Source: Chitinophagaceae bacterium (GTDB lineage Bacteria; Bacteroidota; Bacteroidia; Chitinophagales; Chitinophagaceae). From it: DNA of 19,861 bases. Shown here in pieces: positions 1 to 7,753 of this stretch (position 1 is the first letter of the stretch; each line of letters opens with the position of its first letter). The translations under genes and the position numbers were made by a program. The stretch lies in assembly GCA_021323155.1 (NCBI GenBank), contig JAJTCI010000013.1, forward strand, positions 1 to 19,861, given 5' to 3'. The notes under the pieces are model-generated. The model searched no databases, was not told the DNA's origin, and was given only the letters and a program-made list of their open reading frames with translations.

Positions 1-2669
1 CTGTCTTTGGCCAATACAAGGTTAGCGATCATCTTATCATCGGTAGCCGCGCCTTTCAGCTGCAATAGTTCCTTTGCATTCGCGACTGCGGCGGACCACT
101 TATCGAGTTTGTATTGCGCACGTAAAAGACCACGCATCGCGTCAAGTTTTACATCCGCCTGCGTGGCGATCTCTTTCAGCCGTGTGAAATATTCCTCCGC
201 CTTGGAATAGTCCATCAGTTCAAAATAACTGATCCTTGCCGCGAGCAGTGTAGCGCGCTCCGCAAACTTATTCGGCGCCCTGGCCGCCACATTAGCATAA
301 TGCACCAGCGCGTCATCGAAGTCCTTCTTTCCATTCAGTATCTCAGCTGCGTGGTAATTAGCGTCGATGTAATAGCGCCCGTCGGGGAACTTCGCCAGGT
401 ATGTCTGGAAACTCCGCAGCGCGTTGTCCAAGCTCTGGTTGTTGAGTTGTATCTGCGCCGCCGCGTAGGTAAGCGAATCCTCCTCGCTGTAGCTGATCTC
501 CTTGCCGTTATTCTTCATGAACGTGACAAACTCGTCCGGTTGCCCGTTCTCTATGAATATGCTGCGGATATATTCGATCGCGTCTTCACTCTCGGTAGAG
601 TTCGGATAAGCAGATACCAGCTTTTTGAAATTATCCAGCGCCTTAGTATTGTCATTCAGGTTGAAATAGGCTACCCCCAGCTTCAGGTATGCCTGTGGGT
701 AAAGACTTTCTCCTTTGGTGTTCTTCAACAAGCGGGTCAATGGATCAATAGCCTCGCGGAATTTCTCATCACCCAGGTAAGTATTGGCGACCTCCAGCTG
801 CGCATCAGCGATCAGGTCGGATGATGGGTACCGCACCTCCATACTCTGCAAGAGGCTGATCTTTTCCGTTTGCTTATTGGAAGCGCCTGCAATGATCGCC
901 TTCTGGAACAACGCATAATCTGCACCTGCTATACCCAGCCGCATCACTGTCTCGTACATCTGCAAGGCCTGGCTGTAGCTCTTATTCATAAAATGGGCGT
1001 CAGCCGCGCGCAGATAGGCATCGTGTTGCACACTGGTGGATGAGGCGGTGATCGTTTTAGCTACCTGTTCAAAAAAGCCAAGCGCCTGCCGGTATTGCCC
1101 CGCATTTAAATGTGCATAGCCAAGCGTGTACCGTGCGTGGGAAGGATTCACTTCTTCGTTTGTCTGTGGATTCGTAAGGTAACGGTTCAGGAATGTGATC
1201 GCCTGGTCCGGGCGATTGGTACGGAAGCCGATCTCGCCTTTCCAGAAATTCGCGTAAGGAAGCAACGCCGTGTTATAGGGAACAGTCATCAGGCGATCGA
1301 TTAGTTCCTCCGCTTTTGTCAGTTGCTGATCATTCACCAGCTCTACCGCCCTTCCATACAATACGCGCGGGTATACCTTTTTAACGTTCTCGCTCTGAGC
1401 GCTGAGGCTTTCAAACAGCGCCAGTGCGTCAGCGAAGTTGGCGCTATTGGCCATCACGGCTACCAGCAATTCCTTTGATTCCTGCAGGTAAGTCGACCGT
1501 GGGTAATCGGCGATGAAGGATTGCAGCTCGGTTAAGGCGATGTCATTGTAGCCCAGCTCATAAGAAAGCTTGGCGTAGTTGAATCGTGAAACTTCTTTCT
1601 GGAACGCGTTACTGCTGTTGGTGGCGCAGAATAGGAACGCATTCCTTGCATTGGCTTTTTGGCCTGTCTTCAGGTAGGCATCGGCCAGCAGGTACATGCT
1701 GTTCTGTGCAAGCGAATCTTCCTTCCCGCCCAGTTGCTTAAAGCCTTCGATAGCCTTTGTCCAATTGGACGCTGCATAATAAGAGTAGGAAAGCTCATAC
1801 AGGTCCTCTCGTTTTACCTTGGCGGTCTTACTCACATATTCTTCCAGGTAAGGAAGGGCCTTGGCGAAGTCCCGGTTTTCGAAATAAGCATGGCCCACCA
1901 GGTGCTTTAACTGCACGCTATAATACTGGCTGCCTCTTTTTAATGCCGCCTCCCCGTATTCGATCGCTTTGTCCCGCTGCCCGTTGAAATAATATATCTG
2001 GGCGATATAATAAGGAACCACCTTTTCATAGGTAGGTTCTTTCTCTACCAGCTGGAAACTTTCCAGTGCCTGTTTGTAATTCTTTTCCGTGAAGAGGATG
2101 AATCCATAGTAATAATTCGCGTCTATGTAATTAGGGTCGATCTTTATCTGGCGGATACTATTGAAGAGTGGTTTCGCCATCGCGAACTGCTGTAGCGTAA
2201 AATAAGCATAGCCCTGGTGGAATTTCATCTCCGCGATCTCGCGGTTGCTCAGGTTGCTCACGTTGGTCTTCCCGTAATACTCCAGCGCCCTGGGAAAATC
2301 CTGCTTGCGGTAAAAATACTCGGCCAGCTGGAAGCTCATGATCTGAACCCTCGGCGTATTATGCTCCAGCGCGATGAATTCTTCGGCAGCGGTCTCGGCG
2401 GTGGGATCGTTCAAACGAAGCCCACAAGCGATCGCGTAATACTTAGACTCTAACTGGATGGTAGTGGAAAGATTGCTGTAGGGTTGCCCGGACGCCGCGA
2501 GTGATTTAAAAAGCGGGTAAGCCAGGCTGAACTGCTCTTTCTGGTAAAGTTCCTTCGCCAGCTTGAAATCTTCATCCGGGTCATTATGGAATTTTGAACC
2601 CTGGGAAAAACCATTGATACCAGCAAGAAGGAAAAAGAATACTACCAGGATCTTACAGCGTACTGTCAT
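1..2669 (-). CDS. Secreted tetratricopeptide-repeat protein, 3' end beyond the window
   Basis: An open frame runs leftward from an ATG at 2669-2667 to the window edge with no stop, giving about 889 residues; the C-terminus is missing. It begins MTVRCKILVVFFFLLAG and continues to GFSQ, a clear Sec signal peptide probably cleaved near residue 23. The rest is almost all degenerate helix-turn-helix pairs of the TPR type, with alternating aromatic and small residues, for example DFDDALVHYANVAARAPN and DYSKAEEYFTRLKEIA. I see no catalytic domain. TPR solenoids bind other proteins, and long exported ones are common in Bacteroidota, where they are probably periplasmic or outer-membrane associated. 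Partner and role cannot be read from the sequence. An AT-rich AATATTTG at 2694-2701, about 25 bp upstream, is a poor match to the Bacteroidota -7 box. The start is secure because the signal peptide follows it directly. Confidence 0.88.
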   Translation of the reverse strand, partial: MTVRCKILVVFFFLLAGINGFSQGSKFHNDPDEDFKLAKELYQKEQFSLAYPLFKSLAASGQPYSNLSTTIQLESKYYAIACGLRLNDPTAETAAEEFIALEHNTPRVQIMSFQLAEYFYRKQDFPRALEYYGKTNVSNLSNREIAEMKFHQGYAYFTLQQFAMAKPLFNSIRQIKIDPNYIDANYYYGFILFTEKNYKQALESFQLVEKEPTYEKVVPYYIAQIYYFNGQRDKAIEYGEAALKRGSQYYSVQLKHLVGHAYFENRDFAKALPYLEEYVSKTAKVKREDLYELSYSYYAASNWTKAIEGFKQLGGKEDSLAQNSMYLLADAYLKTGQKANARNAFLFCATNSSNAFQKEVSRFNYAKLSYELGYNDIALTELQSFIADYPRSTYLQESKELLVAVMANSANFADALALFESLSAQSENVKKVYPRVLYGRAVELVNDQQLTKAEELIDRLMTVPYNTALLPYANFWKGEIGFRTNRPDQAITFLNRYLTNPQTNEEVNPSHARYTLGYAHLNAGQYRQALGFFEQVAKTITASSTSVQHDAYLRAADAHFMNKSYSQALQMYETVMRLGIAGADYALFQKAIIAGASNKQTEKISLLQSMEVRYPSSDLIADAQLEVANTYLGDEKFREAIDPLTRLLKNTKGESLYPQAYLKLGVAYFNLNDNTKALDNFKKLVSAYPNSTESEDAIEYIRSIFIENGQPDEFVTFMKNNGKEISYSEEDSLTYAAAQIQLNNQSLDNALRSFQTYLAKFPDGRYYIDANYHAAEILNGKKDFDDALVHYANVAARAPNKFAERATLLAARISYFELMDYSKAEEYFTRLKEIATQADVKLDAMRGLLRAQYKLDKWSAAVANAKELLQLKGAATDDKMIANLVLAKD

Positions 2670-2864
2670 ATTTCGCTAACGTGGGTGATGAAGCAAATAT
2701 TTCTGTTTGTCTCTTAACGAAACGCAAAAGCTAGCACTAAGTTACTTAACAGCCAGCCAAAGCAACAACCATTCCATGAATGTGGATAATCTTCCACCCC
2801 AGTTTTTTTTAACAACAGGTGTGGGTATCGCCTCGCCGGGCCTTCACCAACAACATGTGATTTG

Positions 2865-2872
2865 TATTTTTG
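2865..2872 (+). promoter_or_regulatory. Candidate -7 promoter box for the doxX-like operon
   Basis: TATTTTTG matches the Bacteroidota primary-sigma -7 consensus TAnnTTTG exactly and lies 28 bp before the ATG at 2901. No convincing TTTG -33 element is present at the usual 19-bp spacing (CTTC is there instead), so this is a weak call. The remainder of the 2670-2900 gap shows no gene; the short frames on both strands look non-coding. Confidence 0.3.
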
Positions 2873-2900
2873 ATTGGTTCTATGAAACCAAACTAACCGC

Positions 2901-3308
2901 ATGAAAAAACTTCTTTCTATTCGTTACTCCGCCGGCGCATTCAATTTCTCGATGCTCGTCTTACGCCTGGCCTTCGGCATCCTCATGATCGCCCAGCACG
3001 GTATGCCCAAGCTGATGGACTTTGAAAAGAAAGCCGCTGACTTCTACGACCCCATCGGTATCGGTAGCCAGGCTTCACTCATTATCGTTTTATTCGCCGA
3101 GATATTCTGTAGCTTTTTTATCGTACTTGGACTTTTCACCCGCCTGGCGGTGATACCGCTGATCATCCTGGTGACCGTAGCATTCTTCGGGAGGCACGGC
3201 GGAGCTATTGCCCACGGTGAAATGGCCTTATTGTACCTTGCCGCCTATATCGTATTACTGTTTTGCGGTCCAGGGCGCGCCAGCGTGGACGGCATGATCA
3301 AAAAATAA
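2901..3308 (+). CDS. DoxX family membrane protein
   Basis: A 135-aa polytopic inner-membrane protein with about four hydrophobic segments (roughly residues 14-33, 52-72, 74-95 and 105-122). The order and the motifs LRLAFGILMIAQHGMPKL near the N-terminus, EIFCSFFIVLGLFTRLA in the middle and FGRHGG before the last helix are typical of the DoxX/DoxD-like family. DoxX proteins are small integral membrane proteins; some are linked to thiosulfate:quinone oxidoreductase or to redox stress, but most Bacteroidota members have no assigned substrate, so I do not claim a reaction. The length is normal for the family. The thioesterase gene starts 10 bp after the stop on the same strand, so the two are probably co-transcribed. 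Confidence 0.85.
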   Translation: MKKLLSIRYSAGAFNFSMLVLRLAFGILMIAQHGMPKLMDFEKKAADFYDPIGIGSQASLIIVLFAEIFCSFFIVLGLFTRLAVIPLIILVTVAFFGRHGGAIAHGEMALLYLAAYIVLLFCGPGRASVDGMIKK

Positions 3309-3318
3309 TCAGGTATTT

Positions 3319-3741
3319 ATGTATGAAACGCTCACCCAGGTACGCGTTCGGTACGCGGAGACCGACCAGATGAACGTCGTTTATTATGGCAATTACGCCC
3401 AGTACTTTGAAGTGGGTCGCGTGGAAAGCATCCGAAATCTCGGCGTAAGCTATAAGGACATCGAAGAAGCCGGTGTGATCATGCCCGTGGTGGAAATGCA
3501 CGTCAAATACCTCCGGCCCGCGAAATATGACGATCTCCTCACGATCAAAACCACGTTAAGACAACTGCCACCGGAACACCGCATAGAATTTTTCCAGGAA
3601 GTTTTCAATGAATCAGGAAAACTACTCACCAGTGGCCGCGTAGTGCTAGTGCTCTATTTCCTCGATGCGGCCACCAATGAAAAGACCCATATGCCGGCAA
3701 ACCTTACGGAAAAGTTGTCGCCGTTCTTCCCTGCTAAGTAA
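3319..3741 (+). CDS. Acyl-CoA thioesterase, 4-hydroxybenzoyl-CoA thioesterase (hotdog) family
   Basis: A 140-aa single hotdog-fold protein of the YbgC/FadM-like group, which hydrolyses acyl-CoA thioesters in the cytoplasm. The N-terminal signature VRVRYAETDQMNVVYYGNY carries the conserved catalytic-type aspartate (D16), followed by the long helix FEVGRVESIRNLG and the strand MHVKYLRPAKYDDLLTI, all in canonical order. The usual glycine after DxM is asparagine here (DQMN). Substrate cannot be predicted. It follows the DoxX-like gene by 10 bp, and its last 8 bases overlap the 3' end of the convergent gene at 3734, an economical tail-to-tail arrangement that leaves no room for a separate terminator. 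Confidence 0.9.
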   Translation: MYETLTQVRVRYAETDQMNVVYYGNYAQYFEVGRVESIRNLGVSYKDIEEAGVIMPVVEMHVKYLRPAKYDDLLTIKTTLRQLPPEHRIEFFQEVFNESGKLLTSGRVVLVLYFLDAATNEKTHMPANLTEKLSPFFPAK

Positions 3742-4297
3742 GGCGGTTATTGATCTGGTTGTCGATCAGCCGGAAAAGATGGTAAGGCTTGTAAATGCGC
3801 CAGGTGGGTATATCCATCAGCTCGATGTAATAGTTTAGCTTTTTCTTCTTGAAATCATGCTGGGTAGCTTCCGGCATATTCAGGCTGACGATCCACCCGT
3901 TCTCGTCTGAAACATCGTCATACCATTCTTCATAATATTCTCTGTCGCTGCTATGAAAATTAAGCACGTTCTCCGTGATCAAAATGAACTTACTGATACC
4001 CTCCTTTTCCATCAGGTCGATCACATCCCGCTTCAACGTCATAATATCGTTCTCGATCGCGTCGTTCCACTCCCCCAGCATCTCGATCACCGCGAAATTC
4101 AACTCGTAATCCACATAGATCACTTTGATATAAAGAGTCTTGCTGCCGAAGTCGTCCCACTGCGGATGGATATAATAATTGTAAACGGTTTGAGAATATT
4201 CGAACTCGCTGTACACCCGGCCATAGAACGGCGACTTCGGGTCTTCCTCCGAAGTATAAATATGGCGCCAGTTGTAAAATGGTTCTATCTCGTGCAT
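3734..4297 (-). CDS. Uncharacterised acidic, aromatic-rich protein
   Basis: A 187-aa protein I do not recognise by name. I place the start at the ATG at 4297-4295 (MHEIEPFYNWRHIYTSEE); extension to 4306 would need a TTG and adds only three residues. There is no signal peptide or membrane segment, so it is probably cytoplasmic. It is unusually rich in Tyr, Trp, Asp and Glu. Residues about 63-100 look like an alternating beta-strand/helix unit: LYIKVIYVDYELNFAVIEM, then a helix through DIMTLKRDVIDLMEKEG and a strand KFILITENVLNF. This recalls STAS-like or small alpha/beta domains, but that is only an impression. The C-terminal part ends in a basic patch (DFKKKKLNYY) and a helix. Coding quality is good and it tightly abuts its neighbour, so it is a real gene. 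Confidence 0.78.
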   Translation of the reverse strand: MHEIEPFYNWRHIYTSEEDPKSPFYGRVYSEFEYSQTVYNYYIHPQWDDFGSKTLYIKVIYVDYELNFAVIEMLGEWNDAIENDIMTLKRDVIDLMEKEGISKFILITENVLNFHSSDREYYEEWYDDVSDENGWIVSLNMPEATQHDFKKKKLNYYIELMDIPTWRIYKPYHLFRLIDNQINNRLT

Positions 4298-4412
4298 ACC
4301 GCCCAAAGTTCTTTCAAAGAAACAAGGTTACAAAAACGAAACCAAGGTGCGGTAGCTAAATTGTTTTTAAAATACCAGTGCGTTTTATCAATACAATGCT
4401 AAAAATTTATTA

Positions 4413-6191
4413 TCACAGGAAGATTGGCTTATCCAGCTTCATAGCAATGCGGTATGCTGCGTTCATCAACCCTACGTGACTGTAGGCCTGCGGGAAATTC
4501 CCCCACTGGCTGCCATCCGCTTCGTCAATGTCTTCACTGAACAGGTGCAGGTGATTGGAATACTGAAGCAGGTTCTCGAACTCTTTCACCGCGTCGTCCA
4601 CGCGTCCCACTGCTGCGAGCGCCTCAACATACCAGAACGCGCAGATCAGGAACGTCGCCTTCGGCTTACCGAAATCATCCGCATGCAGGTAACGGTAGAA
4701 CAATCCCTTCGGGGTACGCAACTCTTTTTCCAGCCCGATGAGATGGTCCCTCGCCTTCTGCGAATTCGGGTCCAGGTAGTTCATCATGATCAGTTGCAGC
4801 GTACTGGCGTCAAGGTGCTTACTGCCGGCCGCGTTCGTGTACACCTTTCGTTCGGCATCGTAGCAACTTTCGATATGCGTGGCGGCGCGGTCACGCAACG
4901 CGACCGCCCTTTGTTCAAGGTCTTTATTCTCGATGATCCGCGCCATCTTGATCGCGGCATTACATCCCGCCCACTGGAACAAGTTGCTGTAACAATGGAT
5001 GTTCGCCATATTGCGGAATTCCCAGATACCTGCATCCTTCTCGTCGATGGTAAACTCGATCTTCGCCAGTACGTACTCGATCCATCGCGCTGAATCCTTC
5101 CGCTCGGCGAAGATGAACCGGTGGTCGCTGTACAACGGGAGCAATGAGATCAGTACCTGCCCATAGATATCGTTCTGGATATGCTCCGCAGCCTGGTTGC
5201 CGATGCGTACGGGCTTGTTTCCCATGTATCCTTCCAGGTCCGCTTCGAACTCGTAAAGGTTCTTCTGGCCGGTGATGCTATAAAGCGGTTGGTATCGCTT
5301 ATCCTCGTTGAATGAAATATCAGTGATGTAGTTGAAGTAACTCTCAAACTCCTCGAAGTGGCCGATGTGATAAAGCGATGTCAGCACGTAATACGTATCC
5401 CGCAGCCAGCAATAACGGTAATCCCAGTTGCGACCGCTCCCCGGGTGCTCCGGCAGGCTCGTTGTGCTGGCAGCGATAATTGCACCGGTGTCTTCAAACT
5501 GGTGGATCTTGAGTACAAGTGCCGAACGGATCACATACGTCTGGTGGAACTGCGCAATGCTGGAACGCTTCACCCACGTTCTCCAGTAATCGATCGTCTG
5601 CATCAGGAAATGTTCCGCTGTAGTGGCGATCGCCGCTTCCAGCGGGCGACCGAAAGTAAGGATGAGATATTTCGTTTCATTCAGCACGAAGTACTGCTCA
5701 TCCATGAGGTAATTGATCGCGATATTCGTAGTAAGCCGTATCCTTTCAGGGAACGCATGCCATTCGATATGACTACTGCCGCGATGTGGCTGCAGTTTCA
5801 TCTGGCCGTACTCATAAGTGGGTTCGCACTTCACCCGGATCCTTGGCGAACCTTCCAATGGTTCCACCTTTCTTATCAACATCAGCGGTTTAAAGATCCG
5901 GTCAAACTGATAGAACCGGGGCGCATAATCCGTGATCCGGTATTTACCGGTAGCTGTAGATACTTCTGTACACAATATGTTGGTGTTATCCAGGTAATAC
6001 TGCTTCGTCGTGTAATCATCCGCCGGTAAAATCGAGAACTCACCCCCCTTTTCTTTGTCCAGCAATCCGCCAAAAACAAAGGAACTGTCGAACCGCGGCC
6101 AGCAAAGCCATGGAATATTGGTGTCTTTATGAACATGCGCCAGGTAAGCGCAATTGCCGATCAAACCGGAATCGTAGGTATGTCTTGCCAT
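4413..6191 (-). CDS. Glycoside hydrolase family 15 protein (glucoamylase/trehalase type)
   Basis: A 592-aa cytoplasmic enzyme with no signal peptide. The N-terminal beta-sandwich begins RHTYDSGLIGNCAYLAHV and WLCWPRFDSSFVFGGLLD, as in bacterial GH15 proteins. The (alpha/alpha)6 catalytic barrel starts near residue 250 with GRNWDYRYCWLRD. Two glutamates sit in the expected catalytic places: E391 in GIWEFR (general acid) and E553 in LFSEDID (general base), followed by GNFPQAYSHVGL. Family members release glucose from alpha-glucans or split trehalose; the sequence does not settle which. I chose the ATG at 6191-6189 because family members begin right at M-x-RHTY; an in-frame GTG at 6242 would add 17 residues without homology value. 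The gene stands alone and is divergent from the outer-membrane protein gene at 6282. No strong terminator follows. Confidence 0.92.
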   Translation of the reverse strand: MARHTYDSGLIGNCAYLAHVHKDTNIPWLCWPRFDSSFVFGGLLDKEKGGEFSILPADDYTTKQYYLDNTNILCTEVSTATGKYRITDYAPRFYQFDRIFKPLMLIRKVEPLEGSPRIRVKCEPTYEYGQMKLQPHRGSSHIEWHAFPERIRLTTNIAINYLMDEQYFVLNETKYLILTFGRPLEAAIATTAEHFLMQTIDYWRTWVKRSSIAQFHQTYVIRSALVLKIHQFEDTGAIIAASTTSLPEHPGSGRNWDYRYCWLRDTYYVLTSLYHIGHFEEFESYFNYITDISFNEDKRYQPLYSITGQKNLYEFEADLEGYMGNKPVRIGNQAAEHIQNDIYGQVLISLLPLYSDHRFIFAERKDSARWIEYVLAKIEFTIDEKDAGIWEFRNMANIHCYSNLFQWAGCNAAIKMARIIENKDLEQRAVALRDRAATHIESCYDAERKVYTNAAGSKHLDASTLQLIMMNYLDPNSQKARDHLIGLEKELRTPKGLFYRYLHADDFGKPKATFLICAFWYVEALAAVGRVDDAVKEFENLLQYSNHLHLFSEDIDEADGSQWGNFPQAYSHVGLMNAAYRIAMKLDKPIFL

Positions 6192-6281
6192 GCCAGTTAA
6201 AAAATTATGTAATTCACTATCAATTACTTTACCAGAAATCACGACAACTCCCGCCTCTGGGATTTTCCGTATTTTGCTGCA

Positions 6282-6905
6282 ATGAAACCAGTCATCGGCG
6301 GGCTCGGCGTAATACTAATCTTGTTGAATCTCCAGGCGAATGCCCAGGATACCACCCAGGTAAAGAAACCTGTTGCCATTGTATTTATGGCGCTTGGTGC
6401 TGGCGCCTCCACGGAGGGTTTGGCGGGTAAGTTCGGCGTCACCTACTTCAGTCGAAATAGAAATTGGGGACTGGGTTTCAGTGCCCGTGGGATTAGCCAT
6501 CGAGCTGCTGCATTGCCGGCGGACTATCATCCCGGTACCGGCTTTTCCAGTAGTTCAGGCAGCACTCCAAAGGATGAAGTAGTGATCGTATCACTTGGTT
6601 ACCTGTTGCGATTCCCCGGCAAGGCCGGGCGTGCCTATTTTTATACAGATGCAGGATTATCCATGGTGAGAAATACCTATTATACATTCGAACCCTATTC
6701 CCCTGGCTGGGGCGTGATTACCAGCTCGAAAAACTATAGAGATATAGAGCACGTGGAAACCCACGCTGGAATATATGCGAGCCCTCGAGTAAATTATTCA
6801 TTCAATAATTGGCTCGGTCTCCAGGCATCTGTATTGGCCTTGTACAGCAAACCCAAATCAGTCGCCGGCGTTGAACTGGCGCTCCTGATCGGTAACCTGA
6901 AGTAG
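6282..6905 (+). CDS. Predicted outer-membrane beta-barrel protein, uncharacterised
   Basis: A 207-aa exported protein. The first 22 residues (MKPVIGGLGVILILLNLQAN, then AQ) form a signal peptide cleaved before DTT. The mature part has alternating polar and hydrophobic strands with many Gly, Tyr and Phe residues (FGVTYFSRNRNWGLGFSARG, VIVSLGYLLRFPG, RAYFYTDAGLSMVRNTYYTF, HAGIYASPRVNYSF, LGLQASVLALYS), and strands separated by short turns, the pattern of small eight-stranded barrels. I see no catalytic motif. The C-terminus does not end in the classic aromatic residue (GNLK). The ATG sits just after a TATTTTG that loosely resembles a -7 box, so the leader could be very short. Function is unknown; it may be a structural or porin-like barrel. 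Confidence 0.75.
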   Translation: MKPVIGGLGVILILLNLQANAQDTTQVKKPVAIVFMALGAGASTEGLAGKFGVTYFSRNRNWGLGFSARGISHRAAALPADYHPGTGFSSSSGSTPKDEVVIVSLGYLLRFPGKAGRAYFYTDAGLSMVRNTYYTFEPYSPGWGVITSSKNYRDIEHVETHAGIYASPRVNYSFNNWLGLQASVLALYSKPKSVAGVELALLIGNLK

Positions 6906-6932
6906 CTGACCTTCTCTTGGCACATTTTCACA

Positions 6933-6960
6933 TTTCACCGTTGACCATTCACCATTCACA
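6933..6960. repeat. Short degenerate heptamer repeat (consensus ATTCACC)
   Basis: Four successive 7-bp units, TTTCACC, GTTGACC, ATTCACC and ATTCACA, lie between the converging ends of the barrel gene and the methyltransferase gene. A related TTTTCAC precedes them one base out of phase. Similar heptameric runs occur at 9494 and 10635. Function is unknown. Confidence 0.5.
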
Positions 6961-7620
6961 TTACTCGTTCTTCCCCTGCAACATCGGTACAAAAGAAAAA
7001 AGGTCAAAAGCTTCTTCGCTTAAAGATCCATCAGGCAGTTTAGTGATACGTAGCATACGTTGCGCTCCGTCCGAGTCAACCGGGATCACCATCAATCCAC
7101 CCGTTTTCATCTGATCGATAAGTTTAGGAGGAATGAATGGCGCCGCCGCGGTGATGATCACCTTATCGAATGGCGCATATGCGGGCAGTCCTTCGAAGCC
7201 ATCTCCATAGAAGAATTTGATATTGGGATATTTGGCCCGGAACACAAAATCCTTATGCTTGTCGTATAGCTTCTTCTGGCGCTCGATGGTAAATACCCGG
7301 GCACCCATCTCGGCCAGTACTGAAGCCTGGTATACGCTTCCCGTCCCGATCTCCAGCACTTTCTCGCTGGGCTTCACATTTAATAACTGGCTTTGATATG
7401 CTACCGTGTATGGCTGTGAAATGGTTTGTCCTTCACCGATCGGGAAAGCCCGGTCTTCATACGCGATCTTATCAAACGCGGAGTCCAGGAAATAATGACG
7501 CGGGATATTATTGATCGCACTGAGCACGTTCTCGTCAGTGATGCCTTTATCCCGCAACTGCTGTACGAGCTGCTTGCGCATCCCTTTGTGCTGGTAACTG
7601 TCCTCAAGCTTCCTCGTCAT
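6961..7620 (-). CDS. pcm: Protein-L-isoaspartate O-methyltransferase
   Basis: A 219-aa cytoplasmic enzyme that methylates L-isoaspartyl residues in aged proteins using S-adenosylmethionine, the first step of their repair. The N-terminus has the standard helix and PRHYFLDSAF, then the signature GQTISQP at residues 64-70 and the SAM-binding Rossmann motif LEIGTGSVYQ at 89-98, followed by VFTIERQ and the GDGFEGLPAYAPFDKVIITAAA core. The start agrees with family length. One oddity: the glycine usual at position 96 in motif I (GSGYQ) is valine here. A perfect -7-like TAACTTTG ends four bases before the ATG (7625-7632), which would give an almost leaderless transcript, but it has no -33 partner. 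The upstream sugar mutase has a terminator, so this gene is probably transcribed on its own. Confidence 0.94.
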   Translation of the reverse strand: MTRKLEDSYQHKGMRKQLVQQLRDKGITDENVLSAINNIPRHYFLDSAFDKIAYEDRAFPIGEGQTISQPYTVAYQSQLLNVKPSEKVLEIGTGSVYQASVLAEMGARVFTIERQKKLYDKHKDFVFRAKYPNIKFFYGDGFEGLPAYAPFDKVIITAAAPFIPPKLIDQMKTGGLMVIPVDSDGAQRMLRITKLPDGSLSEEAFDLFSFVPMLQGKNE

Positions 7621-7667
7621 AACACAAAGTTACCGCTAAGTTACCCCCACCGCCGACGTGTGGACAT

Positions 7668-7697
7668 AAAAAAGCTGTGAAGAATTTCTTCACAGCT
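7668..7697 (-). terminator. Rho-independent terminator of the sugar mutase gene
   Basis: On the minus strand a perfect 10-bp stem AGCTGTGAAG / CTTCACAGCT with a 5-nt loop is followed directly by a run of five T. It lies 56 bp after the mutase stop codon at 7754 and upstream of pcm, so it separates the two genes transcriptionally. Confidence 0.85.
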
Positions 7698-7753
7698 GGT
7701 CGGTGATTCAATTTTGTAAAGTGAGCCACCCTTGTATTGTTGATTGTATCCGG

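Noticed and set aside
2707..2904. Short frames on both strands between the TPR and DoxX genes
   Set aside because: They overlap each other, have no recognisable protein character, and one runs into the DoxX start. They are chance frames in a promoter region.
4298..4306. TTG start giving MGG before MHEIEP
   Set aside because: An ATG lies three codons downstream and the added residues bring no support.
6192..6242. GTG start for the GH15 gene adding 17 residues
   Set aside because: GH15 relatives begin at the M-x-RHTY motif, which follows the ATG at 6191. The extension shows no conserved pattern.
7625..7632. TAACTTTG as the promoter of pcm
   Set aside because: It matches the -7 consensus exactly but has no -33 element within 17-23 bp and would put transcription start at or inside the ATG. 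It is mentioned only as a possibility under pcm.
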